A DNA stretch of 64,000 bases from Companilactobacillus keshanensis (GCF_003946205.1 NZ_RHOS01000009.1:1-64000); one strand, 5' to 3'; shown: positions 17,183 to 25,949, counted from the first letter of the stretch. Notes: a model not told the origin generated them from the sequence alone. Program-made: numbers and translations.

Positions 17183-17872
17183 TTATTTAAAGAATTTTTT
17201 CATTTCTAAGGCCATTTTTACCAATTCTTGTGACTGATTCAGCTGTAGTTTACCCAATGAAAAATTGATTTGATTTATCCTACTCAACTCAAAAAGGTCT
17301 TGTAAGGCTTTGGCAGTCAATTGATAATCTTTAAATTTAGCAAAATCAACCTTAATCTCTGGATCATTAAAAATCGGCGGTTGATATGGTTCTTCGATCA
17401 ACTTATTAAAAAAGCGCTTATCAAAATCATTCCACTCTTCTTGATAAAAATCTTCTACTGTATCAAATAGGTTTTGATCACGAATTGTAAGAAAGGCCGT
17501 CATCAAGATCCAACTTAATTTTTGAGATAAATTTAGTTTCTGAGCTAGCGCCGTTGCCAAATAGATCAAACCATTGTCATTTTTTTTCGGATACTTCAAG
17601 TCCATCTGATCGATCAGTGAAAAAGCATTATCCAAATAAACACTACCGCAAGTTTTTTCATTCATAAAATCATTCAGTGATTCTTGTTCATAAATATACA
17701 ACTCACCAACATCAACCAAATCTTCTAAAGAATATTGAGCATCCCCTTTTAATTTAACCAAGACAATGTCATCATTTCGTTTCAAAACATTCAAAAGACT
17801 TTTATCATCGGTCTGCCATGGCATAATTAATTTATCCTTTTTCATAACGGAATAATAAATTATTTTAGACAT
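17183..17872 (-). CDS. Hypothetical protein coupled to a MerR regulator
   Basis: A 229-residue soluble protein, acidic and Leu/Asp-rich, with no signal peptide or membrane helix. It begins MSKIIYYSVMKKDKLIMPW and has a helical C-terminal half (LTAKALQDLFELSRINQ). Its ATG overlaps the last codons of the MerR gene by 8 bp, so the two are translationally coupled, and both follow an oxidoreductase gene. I do not recognise the family. Coupling suggests a partner, effector or target of the regulator. Confidence 0.7.
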   Translation of the reverse strand: MSKIIYYSVMKKDKLIMPWQTDDKSLLNVLKRNDDIVLVKLKGDAQYSLEDLVDVGELYIYEQESLNDFMNEKTCGSVYLDNAFSLIDQMDLKYPKKNDNGLIYLATALAQKLNLSQKLSWILMTAFLTIRDQNLFDTVEDFYQEEWNDFDKRFFNKLIEEPYQPPIFNDPEIKVDFAKFKDYQLTAKALQDLFELSRINQINFSLGKLQLNQSQELVKMALEMKKFFK

Positions 17873-18257
17873 TTGTCTTCTTTTCTAGCTTCTCTTTCTC
17901 AAAATGGGCTATATGTTCATCATAATTATCCACTTTTTTTGTTAGGCGTTCATACGTTGCCTGTAGATCACTAAGTTTTTCGGCCATGATTGCCTGTTGA
18001 TCTAACAAAATTTGCTTTCTTTCAGCAATCGTTGAATCACCTTTTTGAAATAGAGCAACATATTCTGACAGTGACTCGACTGACATACCAGCATTGCGCA
18101 TGCATTTGGCAAATTCGACCCAGTTATCATCTTCTTGGGTAAAATCGCGATAACCAACTTCATTACGATGAACTGCTGGTATCAGACCTACCTTTTCGTA
18201 ATATCTTAAGGTATCTGCCGTTAAATCATATTTTTGAGCTACTTCTTTAATATTCAT
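17865..18257 (-). CDS. MerR family transcriptional regulator (AdhR-like)
   Basis: A 130-residue regulator with the MerR winged helix at residues 1-70 (LTADTLRYYEKVGLIPAV, then YRDFTQEDDNWVEFAKCMR), followed by a coiled-coil dimer helix about 80-122. The single Cys sits in KCMRNAGM, the position of the conserved Cys in AdhR/NmlR-type sensors of aldehydes and electrophiles. It starts 10 bp after the oxidoreductase stop codon. A MerR-type promoter with a 19-bp spacer lies at the head of the operon, so autoregulation is inferred. Confidence 0.88.
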   Translation of the reverse strand: MNIKEVAQKYDLTADTLRYYEKVGLIPAVHRNEVGYRDFTQEDDNWVEFAKCMRNAGMSVESLSEYVALFQKGDSTIAERKQILLDQQAIMAEKLSDLQATYERLTKKVDNYDEHIAHFEKEKLEKKTNV

Positions 18258-18267
18258 GTATTATCTC

Positions 18268-18864
18268 CTATGCTCTTGCTAATCCTAAACTTTCATTCAT
18301 ATAAAGTGTTGGTTCATTAATTATTCGACTTGCTAAATCAGCGACACTTCCTCTTGATACAGCATGTCCGACAAATGCTTCACCTTTAAAGGTGATTTGA
18401 TAGTTAATATCCGGATCATCATCAAACCAGCCCGGTCGTAAAAGCGTATATTCAATATCAGAATCTTCTATTATATCTGCCGCTTTTCTATACGGAACCA
18501 AAACATTAGGAATATCATCACTGTACCCATTTGAGCTAACTTCGTTATAGATTCCCATCGAAGTTACAAAAACAAGTCGGCCTACTTTATTTTGATCCAT
18601 AGCTTCAACAACTTTTTGAGCTATTTCTGGCAATTGATTATTCACAGCTACAAAAACAACATCCTGATCCTCAACTACTTTATTTAAATCATTAATATTA
18701 TTAGCATCACCTGCTACTGCCGTTTCTCTATTATCATCAATTTCACCGAGACGTTCTATATTTCTAACGAATAAGGTCAAATGACTATCATCAGTCTCTA
18801 GCAGTTTTTGACGAACCAATGACCCAATGGAACCACTTGCACCAATTATTAAAACATTTTCCAT
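18268..18864 (-). CDS. NAD(P)H-binding oxidoreductase (atypical SDR)
   Basis: A 198-residue Rossmann protein starting MENVLIIGASGSIGS (dinucleotide-binding GxxGxxG), with VFVAVNNQLPEIA and LVFVTSMGIY segments typical of NAD(P)H-binding PF13460 proteins. ATG 18864 follows AGAGAGGTG. It is the first gene of a three-gene operon with MerR and the hypothetical protein. Together with the sensor Cys of MerR, an electrophile or quinone response is likely. Confidence 0.85.
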   Translation of the reverse strand: MENVLIIGASGSIGSLVRQKLLETDDSHLTLFVRNIERLGEIDDNRETAVAGDANNINDLNKVVEDQDVVFVAVNNQLPEIAQKVVEAMDQNKVGRLVFVTSMGIYNEVSSNGYSDDIPNVLVPYRKAADIIEDSDIEYTLLRPGWFDDDPDINYQITFKGEAFVGHAVSRGSVADLASRIINEPTLYMNESLGLARA

Positions 18865-18890
18865 TTAAATCACCTCTCTATTTGTATAAT

Positions 18891-18921
18891 AATATAAACC
18901 TTAAAGCGTACTCTAAGGCAA
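18891..18921 (-). promoter_or_regulatory. MerR-type promoter of the SDR-merR operon
   Basis: On the minus strand TTGCCT (-35, 18921-18916) and TATATT (-10, 18896-18891) are separated by 19 bp, the over-long spacing that MerR proteins correct. The spacer carries the dyad CCTTAAAG-CGTA-CTCTAAGG (18899-18918; 7 of 8 arm bases match). Confidence 0.75.
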
Positions 18922-19001
18922 GTATTTTAATTATTTTTATAAATATAATTGCATTTCTAGTGACTCAAGGGTCTAATATAGATGATATAAGGAGGATTAT
19001 T

Positions 19002-19442
19002 ATGAAATCTATCGTAATTTACTTTTCACAATCAGGTACTACTGAGGCCGCAGCAAAAAAAATTGCTGCTAAAACAGACTCTTCAATAATGAAAATAACT
19101 ACAAAAAATGACTATCCAGATAATTTTGATGACCTAGTTGCTAAGGCCAAAGAACAGATCGATAATAATGAACATCCTGAAATCAGTGAGGATCTCAATC
19201 TGACTGATTATCAGACGATTTATTTAGGATTCCCCATTTGGTATCAACAACCACCAATGATCGTTCATACTTTCTTTGATAAATTCGATCTGAACGGCAA
19301 ATCCGTTGTTCCATTTATTACTAGTGCTAGCAATGAATTCTCCGTATGCGAACCATATCTAAATAATATGAAGACGGATGCCATTTTAAAAGATGGCTTT
19401 AGAGCTAACGCTGATCCAGAAATAGAAAAAGGTTTAAATTAA
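19002..19442 (+). CDS. Short flavodoxin-like protein
   Basis: A 146-residue flavodoxin-fold protein. MKSIVIYFSQSGTTEAAA contains the FMN phosphate loop SQSGTTE, and YLGFPIWYQQPPMIV is the second FMN contact typical of Flavodoxin_4 proteins. ATG 19002 follows GGAGGATT; the longer frame reading back to 18819 lies inside the divergent operon and is not real. It is divergent from the MerR-controlled operon. Its own upstream region has TTGCAT and TAATAT 19 bp apart, so it may also be a MerR target. Confidence 0.85.
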   Translation: MKSIVIYFSQSGTTEAAAKKIAAKTDSSIMKITTKNDYPDNFDDLVAKAKEQIDNNEHPEISEDLNLTDYQTIYLGFPIWYQQPPMIVHTFFDKFDLNGKSVVPFITSASNEFSVCEPYLNNMKTDAILKDGFRANADPEIEKGLN

Positions 19443-19451
19443 TATCAATTG

Positions 19452-19479
19452 TCTGTCGAAAATTCGACAGATTTTTTTT
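19452..19479 (+). terminator. Terminator of the flavodoxin gene
   Basis: TCTGTCGAA / TTCGACAGA hairpin followed by eight T. Confidence 0.85.
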
Positions 19480-19511
19480 ATCTCATTTTTGAATAAATAT
19501 TTTTATTAAAA

Positions 19512-19576
19512 TTGTTTAAACAAATAATGGCAGAGCAGTTATAATATATTTAGAACGAATATGTTTAAACATATTC
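19512..19576 (+). promoter_or_regulatory. Double-operator promoter of the GH65 gene
   Basis: TATAAT at 19540-19545 with a weak TAAACA -35 at 19517. Palindrome 1, TTGTTTAAACAA (19512-19523), covers the -35; palindrome 2, GAATATGTTTAAACATATTC (19557-19576, perfect 20 bp), covers the start of transcription. Both contain TGTTTAAACA, which recurs in the promoter of the GPH symporter operon at 34592. Confidence 0.7.
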
Positions 19577-19616
19577 TTCGTGGAATTCAAATTTTATGAA
19601 TTGGGAGAATATTATT

Positions 19617-22349
19617 ATGCTGCCATTATACCTAACAGTTACTGATAAATATTTAAAGTATTCATACAAAGATATTGATAGAAACGAAACTGTCAACAGA
19701 ATATACAATTTAAATCTTGCATTGGACCTCGATGCAAATTTTAGTAACTTCAAATCAAAAGTGCCGGAATTTTTTGATGTTGTCGTCATCATGAACCCGA
19801 TTGATATTGAAATTAGAGATACTATCGTCAGTTGTGCTAATCGTCCAATCGATATCAGTCTCTATATGGAAAACCTTTTTCACGTACCAACAGTCGGTAT
19901 CAATAATGTAAAGAGATATGGCTTGCAAAAGGCCACTGCTAACGAAAAAGATTATGCTGGCTGGCACCTAGATTACTTTGGAACTTATGAAGGTAAGAAA
20001 GAATACGGTCAAGAATCTCTATTAACAATTGGAAATGGTTTCTTTGGTGTTCGTGGAACTTACTTGGAGGCACGTGCCAATGACAATAACTATCCTGGTA
20101 CTTATGTTGCTGGGGTTTATAATCAACTGTCTACCTTCATTAATAACCAAGATATAGCTAATGAAGATTTGGTAAATTTGCCAAATGCTCAATATACGAC
20201 CTTCAGTATTGATGATGGAGATTTCTTTGAGCTCAAAGAGAGCGATATTGAAATGGTTTATAGAACACTGAATATGAAAAATGGAATTTTTTCTACAATT
20301 ATGTATATTTCCTTACAAAATGGGAAAAAATTAAAAGTTACAACAAAAAAAGTGGCACACACGCACCACTTTCATAGTTATTCATTACAATACACTGTTC
20401 AACCGTTGAATTTCTCTGGAAAGATCAAAATTTATACCGAGATCGATGGAGCCATCTCTAACAAAAATGTTAAAAGATATCGTACTCTAGATCATCATCA
20501 TTTGAGAATAGATAAAACCGAAGTTTCTGATAACTTCGCCTTACTTTTAGCACACACAAGAAACTCACACGTTAATATTGCAATTAGCTCTATTGTCTCT
20601 TCACCAAACGAAGTTGAACCTAAGATTCATTCTGACAAATCACAAGAAAAAATCGGTCAATATATGACCTTTGATGCCAAAGAAAATGAATCTTATACAT
20701 TGGAAAAAACAGTTAGTATTTATACATCCCTTGAAACAAAGGGTGATTTAATAGAAGTTTTGAAGGCCAATACCTATCATCATAACTTTTCTGATATTAT
20801 CAAAAATTGTACAGGTGCTTGGAAAGAAATCTGGGATGATGAATACTTGGAAATTGATGGCGATATAACTTCTCAAAAATTGTTACGTATGAATGCCTAT
20901 CATTTAACGATCACTGCTCATCAAAATGTCAATCGACACCTTGATGTATCTGTTGGTTCTAGAGGACTACACGGTGAAGCATATCGTGGACATATTTTTT
21001 GGGATGAACTGTTTATTTTACCGTACTACAACATTCATTATCCAAAACTAGTTAAATCACTGCTAATGTATCGTTACAATCGACTCGATGCCGCTAAAAA
21101 GTATGCACAAGAAAGTGGCTACACTGGAGCAATGTATCCTTGGCAAAGTGCCATGTATGGTGACGAACAATCACAATCGATTCATTTAAACCCTATTACT
21201 AACCACTGGGAACCAGATAACTCTCGAAAACAACATCATGTGTCTTTGGCAATTGCCTATAATGTTTGGAATTACTACAATATGTCAAATGATGAGGATT
21301 TTTTACAAGAGTATGGTTTGGAAATGTTATTGAATATTGCTAAATTTTGGATCAGCTTAGCCTCATACGACAAAGATACTAAAAAATACAATATCGACGA
21401 TGTGATGGGACCAGACGAATTTCACGAAGGTTATCCTGGTGCTAAAACGGGTGGTCTAAAAAATAATTCTTATACAAATATTATGACCAGTTGGCTTTTC
21501 AAAAAAATCGAACAAATAGTTAACCGTGAATCATCTGAGACTCTTCGTGAAAATTTCAGTAGAGCACACTTTACAGATGAAGATATCGAAAAAATGCACG
21601 ATATCAGATGTAATCTAAAGCTTGAATATAATGAGAATGAATTGCTCGGCCAATTTGAAGGGTATTTTAACCTTAAATTGATTAATTTCGACTTCTATCG
21701 TCGTCAGTACGGAAATATTGAACGAATGGATCGTATTTTAAAAGCTGAGGGAGATTCTCCTGATAATTATCAAGTCGCAAAACAGGCCGATGCTCTGATG
21801 CCACTATATAATTTAAGACTTGATACTTTTCTAGAAATAATGGACGATCTCGGTTACCCAGTTAAAGATCGTGATAAATTTATTGAGAATAACATTCGTT
21901 TCTACCTTAGTAGGACTACTCATGGATCTAGTTTATCCAGAATCGTTTATTCTATGCTAGCTTTAAAAGTTGATGATCTAGATTTAGCCTGGAAATTATT
22001 TGATGACTCACTAACAAGTGACTATTATGATATTCAAGGTGGAACAACCGCTGAAGGAATCCATTTAGGCGTCATGGGAGCAACTCTTAATGTAGTTATC
22101 TCCTATTTTGCCGGTGTAGATTATCGCGGGCATGAACTAGAGATCGACCCTAAAGTTCCTGAAATTTGGAATAGTATTAAATTTAATATGAATTTCAAAA
22201 ATGTTCACTACTACTTTGAAGTTGATCACGAAAAAATAAAGATCAAAACAGATAAAGATACTCAAGTTTTATTTAAACAACAACAAGTGCCTATTAAGGC
22301 TCATCAAGAACATGTTATCAACTATTCAAAAGTAATCGTACAGCCATAA
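19617..22349 (+). CDS. GH65 family glycoside phosphorylase/hydrolase with N-terminal extension
   Basis: A 910-residue GH65 enzyme, longer than the usual 750-770 of maltose, trehalose or kojibiose phosphorylases. The canonical fold begins near residue 110 (GWHLDYFGTYEGKKEYGQES, then LTIGNGFFGVRGTY). The catalytic domain carries GHIFWDELFILPYY and the general-acid motif GPDEFHEG near 598-605, followed by NNSYTN. A phosphate-binding-type segment THGSSLSR lies near 767 and GTTAEGIHLG near 807. Residues 1-105 are an extension I cannot assign. ATG 19617 follows GGGAG at nine bases; an in-frame ATG seven codons earlier has no clear ribosome site. No phosphoglucomutase or transporter gene adjoins it. 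The bond specificity cannot be called. Confidence 0.88.
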   Translation: MLPLYLTVTDKYLKYSYKDIDRNETVNRIYNLNLALDLDANFSNFKSKVPEFFDVVVIMNPIDIEIRDTIVSCANRPIDISLYMENLFHVPTVGINNVKRYGLQKATANEKDYAGWHLDYFGTYEGKKEYGQESLLTIGNGFFGVRGTYLEARANDNNYPGTYVAGVYNQLSTFINNQDIANEDLVNLPNAQYTTFSIDDGDFFELKESDIEMVYRTLNMKNGIFSTIMYISLQNGKKLKVTTKKVAHTHHFHSYSLQYTVQPLNFSGKIKIYTEIDGAISNKNVKRYRTLDHHHLRIDKTEVSDNFALLLAHTRNSHVNIAISSIVSSPNEVEPKIHSDKSQEKIGQYMTFDAKENESYTLEKTVSIYTSLETKGDLIEVLKANTYHHNFSDIIKNCTGAWKEIWDDEYLEIDGDITSQKLLRMNAYHLTITAHQNVNRHLDVSVGSRGLHGEAYRGHIFWDELFILPYYNIHYPKLVKSLLMYRYNRLDAAKKYAQESGYTGAMYPWQSAMYGDEQSQSIHLNPITNHWEPDNSRKQHHVSLAIAYNVWNYYNMSNDEDFLQEYGLEMLLNIAKFWISLASYDKDTKKYNIDDVMGPDEFHEGYPGAKTGGLKNNSYTNIMTSWLFKKIEQIVNRESSETLRENFSRAHFTDEDIEKMHDIRCNLKLEYNENELLGQFEGYFNLKLINFDFYRRQYGNIERMDRILKAEGDSPDNYQVAKQADALMPLYNLRLDTFLEIMDDLGYPVKDRDKFIENNIRFYLSRTTHGSSLSRIVYSMLALKVDDLDLAWKLFDDSLTSDYYDIQGGTTAEGIHLGVMGATLNVVISYFAGVDYRGHELEIDPKVPEIWNSIKFNMNFKNVHYYFEVDHEKIKIKTDKDTQVLFKQQQVPIKAHQEHVINYSKVIVQP

Positions 22350-22383
22350 AAAAACGCGGATATTAATTTATCCGCGTTTTTGT
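22349..22383 (+). terminator. Terminator of the GH65 gene
   Basis: AAAAACGCGGATA / ATCCGCGTTTTT hairpin straight after the stop codon. Confidence 0.85.
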
Positions 22384-22451
22384 GTCCAATCCCAACAATC
22401 TGCAACAAATAATACTAAGTCAACCACAATTAAATCCGAAAACAATTCCAT

Positions 22452-22796
22452 CTATGCCTGAATTTCTCCTCGTAAATTATCCAATTTTTCTAGCTGATTT
22501 TCCAATAAATGAATTTTACTTAACTTATCGTTTCTTTGTTTCTGAATAATGACCAGCAACATCGAATTAGCAGAATTATCCTCTGCAACTAGTATCCTCA
22601 TATAATTTCTAATTGTTTCATTGTCAAAACCAATATCATGTAACGTCATTATCATGCTTAGTCGATCAATATCCTGTTCATCATACTTCCAATCGCCCAT
22701 TATTACCTTAACTGAATCACACAATTGCCACTTTTCATACTCAAGTAACATACTAATTGGAATACCATATTTTTTGTTTACTTCTTGCTTGTTCAT
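22452..22796 (-). CDS. MerR-like regulator, degenerate DNA-binding domain
   Basis: A 114-residue protein with a MerR-like N-terminal winged helix (YGIPISMLLEYEKWQL, DEQDIDRLSMIMTLHDIGF) and a C-terminal coiled coil. The usual RYYE signature is replaced by LLEYEKW, so DNA recognition may be unusual. ATG 22796 follows GGAGGATAG. It lies 80 bp downstream of a LysR gene on the same strand. The target is unknown; the divergent aldo-keto reductase operon is the nearest candidate. Confidence 0.75.
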   Translation of the reverse strand: MNKQEVNKKYGIPISMLLEYEKWQLCDSVKVIMGDWKYDEQDIDRLSMIMTLHDIGFDNETIRNYMRILVAEDNSANSMLLVIIQKQRNDKLSKIHLLENQLEKLDNLRGEIQA

Positions 22797-22876
22797 AAAA
22801 CTATCCTCCAAAATACTTAACAACTTGTATTATGAATAGCATTAATATATATGTCTAATACCTATTTAAAATAAAA

Positions 22877-23752
22877 CTACATGCTTTTTAGGTATTTTTT
22901 GATAAATTCAATAAATGATTTAGTAGTTTTAGAAAATATCTGTCCCGACTGCCAAGCTAATACACTGTTTAAAGTTGGAGACTCTTTTAAAGGTATAAAC
23001 TTTATTCCATCATATTCATTATCTAATTTTAAACCTATAGCTATACCAACATCATTTCGTACAAGTTTTGTGCTGTTATAAATTAAATTATATTTGGAAA
23101 CAATCTTGATATCCCCCATATCAACATTTAACCAGTTTAATATCTCATGATTTATATCATGTCTTACTGGTAAAATAAGCGGAAAACTTTTGATATCATC
23201 AGCGGTAACTAAACTATTCTTTGCTAATTGAGAGTCATCTTTAACTAAGATGCCCCATTTTTCTTCAACATTCATTCTTACAAAATCATATTTTTCAATT
23301 TGAACTGGTTCCATCAACAAACCCAGTTCTAATAATCCCTGACTCATTAAATCTTTGATGCTCTCTGAATTACCACTAAAAATATTAAATGAGACATCAG
23401 GATGTAACTCTTGAAATGACTTGATCATCTTGGATAAAGTGTCGACACTTCTTAACTCACCAGAACCAATTGCAATTTCACCCGATAATTCTTCATTACT
23501 GTGTGAAACTTCATTTTTAGTTTTTTCAGACAAACTGATAATTTCCTGGGCTCGTCTTCTCAATAATAATCCGTCATTAGTTAAAGTTACCTTGTGTTTA
23601 TTTCTTTCAAATAATTTGACACCAAGTTCCTCTTCCAACTGCTTGAGTTGTCTGGATAAAGTTGGTTGAGTAATATTTAATTTGGCCGCGGCTCGCGTTA
23701 TATTTTCTTCACGGGCAACTGCTATAAAGTATCGTAAAACTCTAATTTCCAT
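22877..23752 (-). CDS. LysR family transcriptional regulator
   Basis: A 291-residue LysR regulator. The winged helix-turn-helix occupies residues 1-60 (ENITRAAAKLNITQPTLSRQ and EEELGVKLFER), with an effector-binding domain about 90-290. ATG 23752 follows GGAGGACAAC. It is transcribed divergently from the aldo-keto reductase/amidohydrolase operon, the usual arrangement for a LysR activator and its target. The inducer is unknown. Confidence 0.9.
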   Translation of the reverse strand: MEIRVLRYFIAVAREENITRAAAKLNITQPTLSRQLKQLEEELGVKLFERNKHKVTLTNDGLLLRRRAQEIISLSEKTKNEVSHSNEELSGEIAIGSGELRSVDTLSKMIKSFQELHPDVSFNIFSGNSESIKDLMSQGLLELGLLMEPVQIEKYDFVRMNVEEKWGILVKDDSQLAKNSLVTADDIKSFPLILPVRHDINHEILNWLNVDMGDIKIVSKYNLIYNSTKLVRNDVGIAIGLKLDNEYDGIKFIPLKESPTLNSVLAWQSGQIFSKTTKSFIEFIKKYLKSM

Positions 23753-23896
23753 TGTTGTCCTCCAATTATGGTCATGCTAACTAGTTAATTGATAATTAAT
23801 GCTTAAAAAGCATTTTTAACGATTTATTATAAGTATTGTACAACTTCTGGTCTATAACCTAATATGAACTCATAAAAAAAACAGAGAGAAAATCAA

Positions 23897-24832
23897 ATGA
23901 ATAATAGCAATTCACCAAAAGTAGCATTGGGAACATGGGCTTGGGGATCAGAGGATGTCTTCGGTGATACATTGACAACATCAGACTTAAAACCGGTTGT
24001 TGATTCAGCAATGGAAGCTGGACTAAATCTTTGGGACACGGCCACTGCGTACGGAATGGGTATTTCTGAATCGATCGTTGGTGACTTACTAAAGAATTAC
24101 AAACGTGAAGATTATCTAATTTCAACAAAATTTACTCCACAAATGGCTGATGGTAGCGAACATGCAGTGGCAAATATGCTTGAAGCTAGTCTTAAACGGT
24201 TACATACAAATTATGTTGATATTTATTGGATTCATAATCCAGCTAATGTTGAGCTTTGGACGCCACAATTAATTCCCTTGGTTAAGAGTGGCAAAGTTAA
24301 GCGTGTTGGTGTGTCAAATCATAATTTAGATGAAATCAAACTGGCTAACAGTATTCTTCAAAAAGAAGGTATCAGTATTTCTGCCGTCCAAAACCACTTT
24401 AGTTTACTTTATCGTTCATCTGAAAAAGCTGGGATCATCGATTATTGTAACGAAAATAATATCGATTTCTTTTCTTATATGGTTTTGGAACAAGGAGCAT
24501 TAAGTGGCAGATATAATACCAAAAATCCACTACCTGAAGGTAGTACTAGAGCCGATAAGTATAACAAAATGCTGCCAGAACTTGAAGCTTTAGTAAAGGG
24601 ACTGTCAGATCTAGGCAACAAATATAATGCTTCAGTCGCACAAATTGCTGAGGCTTGGGCCATAAATAAGAATACTTTACCTATTATTGGTGTAACTAAA
24701 CAGAAATACATTGCTGAAACTAAAAAATCTACTTCAATCATATTAGCAGACGACGAAATCACGATGCTTGAATCGTTGGCCGATGCAACTAATGTTGAAA
24801 CCAAAGGATCGTGGGAAAACCACATGAACTAA
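23897..24832 (+). CDS. Aldo/keto reductase
   Basis: A 311-residue NADPH-dependent TIM-barrel reductase. The catalytic tetrad is visible: Asp and Tyr in WDTATAYGMG (about residues 46-54), Lys in ISTKFT, and His in YWIHNP. Cofactor-binding motif IIGVTK lies near 260. It is the first gene of an operon that continues through an oxidoreductase remnant, an amidohydrolase and a second aldo/keto reductase. The ribosome site is only GAGAG, so translation may be modest. Natural substrates of this clade are poorly known. Confidence 0.9.
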   Translation: MNNSNSPKVALGTWAWGSEDVFGDTLTTSDLKPVVDSAMEAGLNLWDTATAYGMGISESIVGDLLKNYKREDYLISTKFTPQMADGSEHAVANMLEASLKRLHTNYVDIYWIHNPANVELWTPQLIPLVKSGKVKRVGVSNHNLDEIKLANSILQKEGISISAVQNHFSLLYRSSEKAGIIDYCNENNIDFFSYMVLEQGALSGRYNTKNPLPEGSTRADKYNKMLPELEALVKGLSDLGNKYNASVAQIAEAWAINKNTLPIIGVTKQKYIAETKKSTSIILADDEITMLESLADATNVETKGSWENHMN

Positions 24833-24844
24833 AAAAAGGAATAT

Positions 24845-25021
24845 AAGTCAAAAATCTTAATTGTTGGAACACACGGACAAACCACTGGAATTGCTACTGA
24901 CCGATTATTTTCAGAAACAGATAAATTTTTAGTATTATTTCAAAAAAATAGTACTCATCCTAATCAATATAATAGTAAAAGGGACGAGTTACTTGATGGT
25001 GATAAACCAGAATGGATCTAA
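24845..25021 (+). pseudogene. Remnant of an NAD(P)H-binding oxidoreductase gene
   Basis: The 58-codon frame reads SKILIVGTHGQTTGIATDR, then LFSETDKFLVLFQKN and a stop after GDKPEWI. This resembles the first 50 residues of PF13460-type oxidoreductases such as the one at 18268 (ETDDSHLTLFVRN in that protein). The start codon is missing: AGGA is followed by ATATAAGTCAAAA where ATAATGTCAAAA would be expected, a one-base loss. The rest of the gene (about 150 codons) is gone. It sits between the aldo/keto reductase and amidohydrolase genes. Confidence 0.7.
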
Positions 25022-25025
25022 TAAA

Positions 25026-25949
25026 ATGACAAAAATTGATGTATTTGCTCATGTTTTACCCAAAGATTTTTACAGTCATATGCAAAAAATTGATGATAAT
25101 TTATTGGTAAAAAATCCTTATTTACAAAATGACGTTTTGACGAATATAAGAAAAAGAAAAACTGGACTGAATTCCGACGTAAAACAAATTATTTCAAATG
25201 TTAACTTAAATCCCGAGGACTATTCCGATGCAAAAACATCTACAAACTTATGTCGTCTAGCAAATAATGAGCTTATTTCGATGGTACAGGATAACGATAT
25301 TTTTGTATACGCAGTGGCCATGTTACCAATGAACTCAATTTCTGAATCATTGAAAATAATTGAAGATCAAGTCGCAAAAAATAGTGAATTGATTGGTGTT
25401 CAATTATTTACTAGAGCCTTAAATAAACCAATCACATCAGACGAATACGAACCAATTTTTGCCAAATTAAGTAAACTAAACATCCCTGTTTGGCTCCATC
25501 CTGTTTTCGATGAAACACGTAATGATAACAATATTGTTTTCAGTTGGGAATATGAGCTAACTCAAGTAATGTATGATTTTGTAAAAAAGGGATTTTTTCA
25601 AAGATATCCTAATTTAAAAATTATTGTCCATCATGCAGGTGCTATGGTTTCATTTTTCTCACAACGAATCAAATATATTATGTCACCGACAGAATACAAT
25701 GATTTTAAAAAATTCTATGTCGATACGGCAATATTGGGAAATTCTAAGGCACTAGATCTAGCCGTTGATTTCTTTGGGGATGATCATGTATTGTTTGGAA
25801 CTGATGCTCCCTTTGGAATCATGCCCTACGGAGCCACAAATGAGATCATCACAGCCATCGATGCCATGAATATTTCTGATACCCAAAGAAACATGATCTT
25901 TCATGATAATTTTCAAAATATAATTAATAGAAATGACGGTATAAATTAA
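25026..25949 (+). CDS. Amidohydrolase family protein (ACMSD/resorcylate decarboxylase-like)
   Basis: A 307-residue amidohydrolase_2 TIM barrel. It starts MTKIDVFAHVLPKDF, where ACMSD-type enzymes carry a His-x-His metal motif; here the first His is Phe (FAH). Other metal or catalytic positions look intact: WLHP, VHHAGAM and the Asp in FGTDAPFG. Members decarboxylate or hydrolyse small aromatic or dicarboxylic acids. The start at 25026 has a weak ribosome site (GGAT); an in-frame ATG at 24996 behind GGGACGAG is the alternative. Its stop overlaps the next ATG (TAATG), so it is coupled to the second aldo/keto reductase. Confidence 0.82.
   Translation: MTKIDVFAHVLPKDFYSHMQKIDDNLLVKNPYLQNDVLTNIRKRKTGLNSDVKQIISNVNLNPEDYSDAKTSTNLCRLANNELISMVQDNDIFVYAVAMLPMNSISESLKIIEDQVAKNSELIGVQLFTRALNKPITSDEYEPIFAKLSKLNIPVWLHPVFDETRNDNNIVFSWEYELTQVMYDFVKKGFFQRYPNLKIIVHHAGAMVSFFSQRIKYIMSPTEYNDFKKFYVDTAILGNSKALDLAVDFFGDDHVLFGTDAPFGIMPYGATNEIITAIDAMNISDTQRNMIFHDNFQNIINRNDGIN

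Noticed and set aside
18819-19001. Upstream extension of the flavodoxin reading frame
   Set aside because: It overlaps the divergent oxidoreductase gene and its MerR promoter; ATG 19002 has a strong ribosome site and the fold begins there.
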